Shown here: positions 1 to 5,538 of the stretch, one piece after another
Layout: every line of letters starts with the position of its first letter
Numbering within the stretch: the first letter of the stretch is position 1
Source of the DNA: a bacterium
Lineage (GTDB): Bacteria; Desulfobacterota; S145-22
Direction of reading: 5' to 3'
DNA: 6,708 nt
Assembly: GCA_027073795.1 (NCBI GenBank)
Contig: JALTEW010000343.1
Span: 1 to 6,708, forward strand
Position numbers and translations under genes: made by a program
Notes under the pieces: model-generated
Database searches by the model: none
Seen by the model: the letters and a program-made list of their open reading frames with translations, nothing else
Told to the model about the DNA's origin: nothing

Positions 1-636
1 ACCCTCCTGATTACACTTATGGCCGTGTTGTTGGGGGTACCGTTGGGGATATTGGGCGGTGTGTATCTGTCGGAGTTTGGGGAGAGATCAAAGGTTGCCG
101 CAACTGTACGATTTGCCGCCAACGTATTAATGGGGACGCCTTCCATCATTGTCGGCGTGTTTGTCTATGCCCTAATGGTTTCCCCCATGGGACATTTTTC
201 TGGATACGCCGGGGCTGTTTCCCTGGCGGTGATTATGCTGCCCGTAGTGGTGAGGACAACAGAAGATATGCTGCGGCTTGTTCCTAATACCCTACGGGAA
301 TCGGCCCTGGCCCTTGGGGCGCCCAGGTGGAAGGTGACCTTTCAGGTCGTGTTCCGGGCGGCAAAATCCGGCCTGCTGACAGGGGTTTTGCTGGCTATTG
401 CACGGGTCAGCGGTGAAACGGCGCCACTTCTCTTTACTGCCTTGAACAGTCCCTTCTGGATGAAATCTCTCTCTGGCCCAACAGCCAACCTGACCGTAAC
501 GATTTTCAACTACGCCATGTCCCCCTATAAAGACTGGCAGCGGCAGGCATGGGGAGCTTCCCTGTTGATCATGGTAGGGGTTTTGTCTGCGACGATTATC
601 AGCCGCCTGTGTTTAAAGGAGAGGAAAAAGGGATGA
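1..636 (+). CDS. pstA: Phosphate ABC transporter permease PstA (5' truncated by the window edge)
   Basis: This is an inner-membrane permease of the high-affinity phosphate importer PstSCAB, pairing with PstC and driven by PstB. The frame is open from base 1 (Thr-Leu-Leu-Ile-Thr-Leu before the first Met at base 19), so the gene starts upstream. About 211 residues are visible of a family usually near 280-300. Seen: hydrophobic membrane segments separated by short loops, a GGVYLSEF stretch typical of PstA/PstC, and the cytoplasmic coupling loop ESALALGAPRWKV (about bases 298-336), which is the EAA-type motif that docks on the ATPase. The conserved ARVSGETAPLLFTA segment follows it. The stop codon overlaps the pstB start in an ATGA, so the two are translationally coupled. 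The rest of the operon (pstS, pstC) is presumably upstream. Identification is strong from both sequence and context; only the N-terminus is missing. Confidence 0.95.
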   Translation, partial: TLLITLMAVLLGVPLGILGGVYLSEFGERSKVAATVRFAANVLMGTPSIIVGVFVYALMVSPMGHFSGYAGAVSLAVIMLPVVVRTTEDMLRLVPNTLRESALALGAPRWKVTFQVVFRAAKSGLLTGVLLAIARVSGETAPLLFTALNSPFWMKSLSGPTANLTVTIFNYAMSPYKDWQRQAWGASLLIMVGVLSATIISRLCLKERKKG

Positions 637-1529
637 GTGAAGTTATCAAAACCATATCTTGCGATGCAAAAAGGCTGGATGAACCGGGAGATGGGAAACA
701 ACCGGGGGACAATAGCCGCAATGTTCATGAAGATTCGATGAATGAAGCGAGAAAAAGGGACGCCAAAGAGGAACTTTCGTCTAAAATTTCTGTTAAAGAC
801 CTCAATTTCTACTATGGGGATTTTCACGCCTTAAAGGACAATTCGCTGGAGATTTACGAGAATAGGGTTACGGCGATTATCGGGCCCTCGGGATGTGGCA
901 AATCGACGCATATCCGGGTCTATAACCGGATTTACGACCTTTACCGCGAGCAGCGGGCGACGGGAGAGGTTCTCATGGATGGGGAAAATATCTTGGCCCC
1001 GGGATACGATCTTATCGAACTTCGGCGCCGGGTGGGGATGATCTTTCAAAAGCCTACGCCATTCCCTATGAGCATCAAGGATAACGTGACCTATGGCCTG
1101 AAGATGCACTATAAGCTGACCCGTTCCAAGATGATGGAGCGGGTGGAATGGGCGCTGAGACAGGCTGCCCTCTGGGACGAAGTGAAGGACGATCTCGATA
1201 AGCCTGCCACGGCTCTTTCAGGGGGGCAGCAGCAGCGGCTCTGCATTGCGCGGGCTATCGCAGTAGAGCCCGAAATCCTCCTGATGGACGAGCCGACCTC
1301 GGCCATCGATCCCATTGCCACGGCCAAGATCGAGGACCTAATTGTGAACCTCAAGGACAGGTTTACGATTGTGATCGTCACGCATAACATGCAACAGGCG
1401 GCCCGGATCTCGGATTTTACGGCCTTCTTTTACCGGGGTGTCATCATTGAATACGGGGAAACGGAAAAAATCTTTACCAAGCCGGAGAAAAAACAGACCG
1501 AAGAATACATCACGGGGCGATTTGGATAG
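633..1529 (+). CDS. pstB: Phosphate ABC transporter ATP-binding protein PstB
   Basis: This cytoplasmic ATPase energises phosphate import through PstA/PstC. As 298 residues from ATG 633, it shows Walker A GPSGCGKST (84-92, Lys90), Q-loop FQKPTPFPMS (Gln139), signature LSGGQQQR (195-202), Walker B ILLMDEP with Glu220, D-loop SAID (223-226) and H-loop VTHNMQQAAR (His251). It ends in the PstB-typical KKQTEEYITGRFG. ATG 633 is preferred over the upstream in-frame ATG at 549 because it forms the ATGA overlap with pstA and has an AGGAGAGG ribosome site at 617-624. The ATPase fold begins only near residue 52. The preceding stretch is polar, charged and probably disordered, making the protein about 40 residues longer than usual PstB. 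Met36 (base 738) is an alternative start but lacks a clear ribosome site. The D-loop reads Ile where Leu is commoner. Confidence 0.97.
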   Translation: MSEVIKTISCDAKRLDEPGDGKQPGDNSRNVHEDSMNEARKRDAKEELSSKISVKDLNFYYGDFHALKDNSLEIYENRVTAIIGPSGCGKSTHIRVYNRIYDLYREQRATGEVLMDGENILAPGYDLIELRRRVGMIFQKPTPFPMSIKDNVTYGLKMHYKLTRSKMMERVEWALRQAALWDEVKDDLDKPATALSGGQQQRLCIARAIAVEPEILLMDEPTSAIDPIATAKIEDLIVNLKDRFTIVIVTHNMQQAARISDFTAFFYRGVIIEYGETEKIFTKPEKKQTEEYITGRFG

Positions 1530-1562
1530 AAGGCGGGCGAAGGGTAAAAGGCGTAAAACATA

Positions 1563-1611
1563 GGACTGAGGACTGAGTAAAATAAAGTTCAATGTTCCAC
1601 GTTCTATGTTC
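1563..1611. repeat. Degenerate 7-bp-period repeats in the pstB-phoU spacer
   Basis: Two blocks are visible in the 177-bp gap. At 1563-1576 GGACTGA occurs twice in tandem, followed by a further G. At 1587-1611 four GTTC words recur exactly every 7 bases (GTTCAAT, GTTCCAC, GTTCTAT, GTTC). The two blocks have different motifs and are not in register with each other (offset 24). No open frame of note runs through them and neither forms a strong hairpin. Their function is unknown. From memory, similar low-complexity heptad strings occur between genes in some deltaproteobacterial and related genomes, but I cannot check that here. Confidence 0.6.
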
Positions 1612-1693
1612 AGGGATAAAGGAAAGAGGAGAAGCAGTAAGGAGTGTGGTGTTAAGGACGGGATTGGACTTCTTGCGAAGCCGATAAATATAA

Positions 1694-1700
1694 AGGGAGG
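1694..1700 (+). promoter_or_regulatory. Ribosome binding site deciding the TTG start of phoU
   Basis: AGGGAGG lies six bases before a TTG codon at 1707. No ATG or GTG in frame lies near it, so this site fixes the non-ATG start of phoU. Confidence 0.75.
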
Positions 1701-1706
1701 GACAAA

Positions 1707-2387
1707 TTGTCAGTACATCTGCAAAAAGAGATAGAAAAACTGAAAAAGTTAATTATCGCCGAGGGAACGGTGGTGGAAGAATCCGTGACCATGGCGGTTT
1801 CTTCCATCGAAAAACGGGATGCTGACCTCGCGCAGAAGGTCATCGAGATGGATAATGAAATCGACCAGCTGGAGGTGAACCTGGAAGAAGAAGGGCTCAA
1901 GATTCTTGCCCTTCACCAACCGGTGGCCATCGACCTGAGGTTTATCGTGGCCGTCTTAAAGATTAACAATGACCTGGAACGAATCGGAGACCTATCGGTC
2001 AATATCGCCGAGCGGGCCATCTTCCTTGCCTCGCGCCCTCCGATTGATGTTCCCTTCGACTTTAAAGCTATGACAGCGAATACCCGCATGATGCTGAAAC
2101 AGAGCCTGGACGCCCTCGTGAAGCTGGATGCGCAGATGGCAAAGGACGTCTGCGCCTCAGATGATATCGTGGATGAGATTAATCGGAAGATGTATGGTCA
2201 GGTGCGCGAGGGAATCTTAAAACATCTCGGTCGGCTTGAGTGCCTGATTCATTTCCTCCTGGTCTCCCGGCACCTGGAGCGAATCGCCGACCTGGCTACG
2301 AACATCGCTGAGGATGTTATCTACATGATTGACGGGAAGATTGTGCGCCACAGGGTGGAAGATTACGTGGCCACGTCTTCACATTGA
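1707..2387 (+). CDS. phoU: Phosphate transport system regulator PhoU
   Basis: PhoU is a cytoplasmic, peripheral-membrane regulator that links the Pst transporter to the PhoR/PhoB two-component system and restrains phosphate uptake. It is 226 residues, close to the family's usual length. It is made of two all-helical PhoU repeats, each carrying the metal-binding ExxxDxxxN pattern: ERIGDLSVN (Glu91, Asp95, Asn99) and ERIADLATN (Glu191, Asp195, Asn199). The N-terminal MSVHLQKEIEKLKK, the LALHQPVAIDLRFI segment and the closing IYMIDGKIVRH are also typical. The start is TTG, chosen for the strong ribosome site just upstream. It lies downstream of pstB in the same direction, the usual arrangement, but with a 177-bp gap rather than tight coupling. 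A separate promoter in the gap is possible, though I see no convincing one. Confidence 0.96.
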   Translation: MSVHLQKEIEKLKKLIIAEGTVVEESVTMAVSSIEKRDADLAQKVIEMDNEIDQLEVNLEEEGLKILALHQPVAIDLRFIVAVLKINNDLERIGDLSVNIAERAIFLASRPPIDVPFDFKAMTANTRMMLKQSLDALVKLDAQMAKDVCASDDIVDEINRKMYGQVREGILKHLGRLECLIHFLLVSRHLERIADLATNIAEDVIYMIDGKIVRHRVEDYVATSSH

Positions 2388-2415
2388 TCGCCGTGGATTC
2401 AATGCGTTTCTGAGC

Positions 2416-2470
2416 ATTTTCTGAAGGTCTGAAAATTTCTTTTTACGGTTGGGATTGCCGTTTCTTTTTT
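2416..2470 (+). terminator. Possible weak terminator(s) between phoU and lspA
   Basis: Two small hairpins followed by T-rich tracts lie in the 94-bp gap after phoU. The first pairs ATTTTC (2416-2421) with GAAAAT (2431-2436), then runs into a T-rich tract to 2444. The second pairs ACGG (2445-2448) with CCGT (2458-2461), extended by one T-G wobble, and is followed by T-rich sequence to 2470. Both stems are short and the first is AT-rich, so termination would be partial at best. The position fits a boundary between the phosphate genes and the lspA block. Confidence 0.3.
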
Positions 2471-2477
2471 GAAAGGA
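2471..2477 (+). promoter_or_regulatory. Ribosome binding site for the GTG start of lspA
   Basis: GAAAGGA ends four bases before GTG 2482 and thirteen bases before the in-frame ATG at 2491. The spacing favours GTG, though it is a little short. The ATG remains possible and would shorten LspA by three residues. Confidence 0.5.
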
Positions 2478-2481
2478 TATA

Positions 2482-3036
2482 GTGAAATTCATGCGGGCGG
2501 TGAATAGACAATCCGTTTTACTCGCTTTCGTCCTATCCCTTGTGGGGGTGGTGGGACTCGATCAGTTGACCAAGCACCTCGTCGTCACGCGGCTTCTGCT
2601 GCATCAATCCATTCCCATCTCGAAGGGGTGGCTCAACCTGGTTTACGTCCATAACACCGGCGTGGCCTTCGGATTCTTTAATGGTCCCAATTCCCTTCCC
2701 AAAACCCTTTTCTTTTCCGGGGTGACGCTCATCGCTGTGATGGTGGTGTTTTATTTTTTATTCCATGCCGTCCAGAAAAGAAATGGTGCCCAGGCCGTTT
2801 TTCTTGGGATGATTTGTGGTGGGGCTATTGGAAACTTGATTGACCGCTTCCGCCTGGGGTCAGTTATTGACTTTATCGATGTCTATTACAAACGCTATCA
2901 CTGGCCGGCCTTTAACGTGGCGGATGCGGCCATCTCGGTCGGTGTGATTCTCCTGATTCTGCAACTGATGTTTAAAGACTCCAAAGGAATTCAAGAGGGT
3001 AGTCGGGATGCATCCCGTTCTGTTTCACATCGGTAG
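2482..3036 (+). CDS. lspA: Lipoprotein signal peptidase (signal peptidase II)
   Basis: This inner-membrane aspartyl protease cleaves the signal peptide of lipoproteins after Lgt has lipidated the lipobox cysteine. It has 184 residues with four hydrophobic segments (about 12-28, 75-96, 104-120 and 148-163). Family blocks are all present: DQLTKHLV (Asp27), VHNTGVAFGF (Asn58), GGAIGNLIDR (Asn118, Asp121, Arg122), VIDFID and FNVADAAISVG. By alignment with the structurally known Pseudomonas enzyme, the catalytic aspartates are Asp130 in the IDF motif and Asp148 in NVAD. The C-terminus has a short polar tail of about 20 residues past the last membrane segment. This tail is encoded partly by the 29 bp that overlap lgt, so part of it may exist only to carry the lgt start signals. 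Confidence 0.97.
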   Translation: MKFMRAVNRQSVLLAFVLSLVGVVGLDQLTKHLVVTRLLLHQSIPISKGWLNLVYVHNTGVAFGFFNGPNSLPKTLFFSGVTLIAVMVVFYFLFHAVQKRNGAQAVFLGMICGGAIGNLIDRFRLGSVIDFIDVYYKRYHWPAFNVADAAISVGVILLILQLMFKDSKGIQEGSRDASRSVSHR

Positions 3037-3790
3037 ATATACGATTTACAGTTATGGTGTTCTTGTTGCCCTTGGGTTTGCCGCAGGAATTACCTGGGCC
3101 TATTTCAACGCCCGGCGGGAAGGAATAAATCCCGGCCAGATTTTGGATCTCTCTTTTTATCTTGTTCTTTCGGCTGTCATTGGGGCACGGCTTTTTTATG
3201 TCCTGATAGATTTTCAAAGTTACATTGACCATCCCCTGAGAATATTTAAGATCTGGGAGGGAGGACTGGTTTTTTATGGGGGATTGATTTTAGCTGGAAT
3301 TATGGGGAGTTGGTATATTCTGCATCACCGCCTTCCGCACTGGAGGGTCATGGATATCTTTGCCCCGGGGATCGCCCTGGGCCATGCTATCGGCCGGATA
3401 GGTTGCTTCTGCGCGGGCTGTTGTTATGGGAAGGTCTGTCATTGTTCCTTTGGTGTTGTTTTCAAGGACCCCAGAAGTCTTGCACGCCTGGGAATCCCTC
3501 TTTACCCAACCCAACTGATTTCCTCGTTGACCCTTTTTACTATTTTTGTGATTCTAATATTCGTGAATCGGCACAAGAAGTTTGACGGGCAGGTTTTTTG
3601 GTCCTATATTTTTATATATGCCTTGGCACGCTTCGGGATAGAATTTTTGCGGGGAGACCCAAGAGGGTTCACGATTCCTGGCTTGATTTCGACGTCCCAG
3701 GGAATCAGTCTGGTGTTAATCCCCGTGAGTATCTATTTTCTTGTGAGGTTGAGGCGCCAGAGTGAGAAACAAGGAGGGGATGAATCATGA
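3008..3790 (+). CDS. lgt: Prolipoprotein diacylglyceryl transferase (GCCYG-type Lgt)
   Basis: Lgt moves diacylglyceryl from phosphatidylglycerol to the lipobox cysteine of prolipoproteins, the step before LspA, so the two neighbours act in sequence in the inner membrane. It is 260 residues with about seven hydrophobic segments. Seen: IYSYG near the N-terminus (Tyr16), GARLFYVL, GGLVFYGG (86-92), GRIGCFCAGCCYG (129-141), YPTQL and FGIEFLRGD (Arg215). It differs from E. coli Lgt. The GNFxN signature is replaced by a GCF-GCCYG form, and the histidine E. coli uses in its FHGG motif is Tyr90 here. As I recall, a Lgt subgroup carries these substitutions. Six cysteines fall within residues 133-146. 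The start at ATG 3008 has a GAGGGT ribosome site (2995-3000) inside lspA. Its stop overlaps the def start in ATGA. Confidence 0.95.
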   Translation: MHPVLFHIGRYTIYSYGVLVALGFAAGITWAYFNARREGINPGQILDLSFYLVLSAVIGARLFYVLIDFQSYIDHPLRIFKIWEGGLVFYGGLILAGIMGSWYILHHRLPHWRVMDIFAPGIALGHAIGRIGCFCAGCCYGKVCHCSFGVVFKDPRSLARLGIPLYPTQLISSLTLFTIFVILIFVNRHKKFDGQVFWSYIFIYALARFGIEFLRGDPRGFTIPGLISTSQGISLVLIPVSIYFLVRLRRQSEKQGGDES

Positions 3791-4296
3791 GTGTATTAGG
3801 AATCCTGAAATATCCGGATCCTTTTCTGAAAAAAGTGGTAGATCCGGTACCTGAAGGCGAAGAAAGGATAGAACTTTTTATTGATGATATGTTTGAGACC
3901 ATGCGTTACGCCCGTGGGATCGGGTTGGCGGCCCCCCAAGTCGGGGTAGGGAAACGGGTCATTGTTCTGGATGTGTCGCCCGTGGATGAATCGGCCAAGC
4001 CCTTGGCTCTGATCAATCCGGAAGTTGTCGAGCGGGAGGGGAAAGAGGAATCGGAAGAGGGCTGTCTCAGCGTTCCGGATCTGACGGTGAAGGTACAACG
4101 TGCCCAGAAGGTGGTGGTCTCCGGATATACCCCCGCGTGGAAGCTTATCCAGGTAGAGGCCAATGGAATTCTGGCTGTTGCCCTCCAGCACGAGATAGAT
4201 CATCTGAATGGAACCCTGATCGTGGACTATCTCAGCCGTTTGAAGCGGGAGCTTTACCGTAAGAAAGTCAAAAAGATGTTCGCTCGCCGCATGTAG
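3787..4296 (+). CDS. def: Peptide deformylase
   Basis: Peptide deformylase is a cytosolic metalloenzyme that removes the formyl group from the N-terminal methionine of new proteins, reversing what Fmt adds to initiator tRNA. It has 169 residues, normal for the bacterial type 1 family. The three defining motifs are intact: GIGLAAPQ (44-51), EGCLS (91-95, metal ligand Cys93) and QHEIDHLNG, with His135 and His139 as metal ligands and Glu136 as catalytic base. The start ATG overlaps the lgt stop by 4 bp. It has a strong AGGAGG site at 3772-3777, nine bases upstream; an ATG at 3780 is out of frame. The basic C-terminal tail (KRELYRKKVKKMFARR) is common in the family. fmt follows after only 2 bp, the widely conserved def-fmt pair. 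Confidence 0.98.
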   Translation: MSVLGILKYPDPFLKKVVDPVPEGEERIELFIDDMFETMRYARGIGLAAPQVGVGKRVIVLDVSPVDESAKPLALINPEVVEREGKEESEEGCLSVPDLTVKVQRAQKVVVSGYTPAWKLIQVEANGILAVALQHEIDHLNGTLIVDYLSRLKRELYRKKVKKMFARRM

Positions 4297-4298
4297 CG

Positions 4299-5276
4299 AT
4301 GGGGCGGAGCGATCATTTTCCCCGCTTGCGCGTTGTATTTTTCGGCACGCCAGTTTTTGCTGTTCCTACCCTTGAGGCCTTGGCAAAAGCGGGCTTTGAG
4401 ATCCCCCTTGTTGTCACACAGCCGGACAGGCCGAAGGGGAGAAGACGTGTCCCGACACCGCCCCCGGTAAAGGTCAAGGCATTGGAATCAGGGTTTCCTA
4501 TCCTGCAGCCCCAGAACCCCAACGCAGATGAGTTCATTTCTAAAATAGAGGTTGTTTCACCGGATGTCATCGTAACGGTGGCGTACGGACACCTGTTAAA
4601 AAAAAAGGTGCTGTCCCTGCCGCCTTTTGGGTGTGTAAACCTTCATGCCTCTCTCCTCCCAAGGTATCGGGGGGCGGCTCCTGTTGCCTGGGCTATATTA
4701 AGGGGTGAAAAGGTTACCGGGGTAACTGTAATGCTAATGGACGAGGGGATGGATACGGGTCCTATCCTCCGTAAAGCAGAGGTTCCGATTTTGCCGGATG
4801 ACACCACTGAAACACTCTCATTTAGGTTGGCGAAGATCGGTGCAGACATCCTTCCGGGAGCGATTATCGACTATACTTCCGGAAACTTACGCGCCGCGCC
4901 ACAGGATGAGCGTGAGGCGACCGATGCACCACCCTTGAAAAAGCAGGATGGAGGGATTGATTGGCGAGAAACAGCGGATGAGATTGAACGTCATATCCGG
5001 GCCATGATTCCCTGGCCGGGAGCCTTTACAACCATGGAGAACCTGACATTGAAGATATTCCGCGCGGCTGTAGCAGATGAACCACTTTCACTGCCTGCCG
5101 GTCACGGGGTTATTACAGGTGATAAATGGTTCGTCGCGACAGGAAAAGGGACATTGAACCTCTTGGAGATTCAAATGGGAGGGAAAAAACGCATGGATAT
5201 CGTAGACTTTCTGAAGGGGTTTAAAAAAAGGGGGGAGGTGGTATTTGATACACAGAATCCTCCCTTTCCTTCTTGA
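4299..5276 (+). CDS. fmt: Methionyl-tRNA formyltransferase
   Basis: Fmt is a cytosolic enzyme that transfers a formyl group from 10-formyl-tetrahydrofolate to Met-tRNA(fMet). It is 325 residues, against 315 in E. coli. The N-terminal Rossmann-like catalytic domain starts with RVVFFGTPVFAVP (11-23) and contains the anticodon-independent tRNA loop QPDRPKGRRR (41-50). The catalytic triad is Asn114 and His116 (CVNLHASLLPRYRGAAP) with Asp152 (DEGMDTGPIL), at the same spacing as E. coli Asn106/His108/Asp144. The C-terminal domain shows IRAMIPWPGAF (233-243). The start is uncertain. ATG 4299 sits 2 bp after the def stop but has no ribosome site, so would depend on coupling. TTG 4326 would begin exactly at the usual MRVVFFGTP but is also poorly served. 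An A9 run (4598-4606) lies in the coding sequence. Confidence 0.96.
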   Translation: MGRSDHFPRLRVVFFGTPVFAVPTLEALAKAGFEIPLVVTQPDRPKGRRRVPTPPPVKVKALESGFPILQPQNPNADEFISKIEVVSPDVIVTVAYGHLLKKKVLSLPPFGCVNLHASLLPRYRGAAPVAWAILRGEKVTGVTVMLMDEGMDTGPILRKAEVPILPDDTTETLSFRLAKIGADILPGAIIDYTSGNLRAAPQDEREATDAPPLKKQDGGIDWRETADEIERHIRAMIPWPGAFTTMENLTLKIFRAAVADEPLSLPAGHGVITGDKWFVATGKGTLNLLEIQMGGKKRMDIVDFLKGFKKRGEVVFDTQNPPFPS

Positions 5277-5538
5277 TAGTGGCTTAAGAACTATATCTAA
5301 TAATATCAATAAGTTACACGTGCACAAGCACTGCCCCCCTGCCGCTTTTCGGGAAAATGAGGTTAAAGTTGGGGTAAGTGTCCAGCTGTTAGAGGCAGAA
5401 AGGGTCCCTGAAAAAATGAATAGGAGGTGCAAATTGTGTGGTAAAAGTTTAATCTTTTTTGCGCTTTCCTGTCACGGAGTGGATTTATGTTTTGGTGTCT
5501 ATGAGGGAAAGTGCCCATACCAGACAATTTCACGATAG
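5245..5538 (+). CDS. Possible small cysteine-rich protein of unknown function
   Basis: I do not recognise a family. The frame is open for 97 codons from TTG 5245, which has a GGGGGAGG-like ribosome site (5230-5237) inside the end of fmt. The first third is unremarkable; the C-terminal part is cysteine-rich. Cys62 and Cys65 form a CxxC (CKLCGK), and Cys76, Cys82 and Cys90 follow, with His77 next to Cys76. This looks like a small zinc-ribbon-type or redox motif. In-frame alternatives are ATG 5416 (40 residues) and TTG 5434 (34 residues). The last has a perfect AGGAGG six bases upstream but would cut off the first two cysteines. It overlaps fmt by 32 bp and the convergent lyase gene by 40 bp. 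It could instead be chance open frame, or the remnant of a longer gene. If it is not real, 5277-5498 is plain intergenic sequence. Confidence 0.4.
   Translation: MIHRILPFLLDSGLRTISNNINKLHVHKHCPPAAFRENEVKVGVSVQLLEAERVPEKMNRRCKLCGKSLIFFALSCHGVDLCFGVYEGKCPYQTISR
5422..5427 (+). promoter_or_regulatory. Consensus ribosome binding site without an obvious gene
   Basis: AGGAGG stands six bases before TTG 5434, in frame with the small cysteine-rich ORF. It could serve a 34-codon internal start, or may simply encode Arg-Arg within the longer frame. Confidence 0.35.

Noticed and set aside
549..632. Upstream in-frame ATG giving PstB 28 more residues
   Set aside because: It lies well inside pstA, has no good ribosome site, and the added residues look like pstA read in another frame; ATG 633 has both a ribosome site and the ATGA overlap.
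1664..1694. TTGGAC and TATAAA as a promoter for phoU
   Set aside because: The spacer is 19 bases and the transcript would start at or after the phoU ribosome site, leaving no usable leader.
3796..4203. Antisense open frame of 135 codons across def
   Set aside because: It mirrors the codon structure of a clearly functional gene and resembles no known protein; a typical shadow frame.
5317..5325. Overlapping palindromes CACGTG and GTGCAC after fmt
   Set aside because: Six-base palindromes are expected by chance, and nothing nearby suggests an operator.
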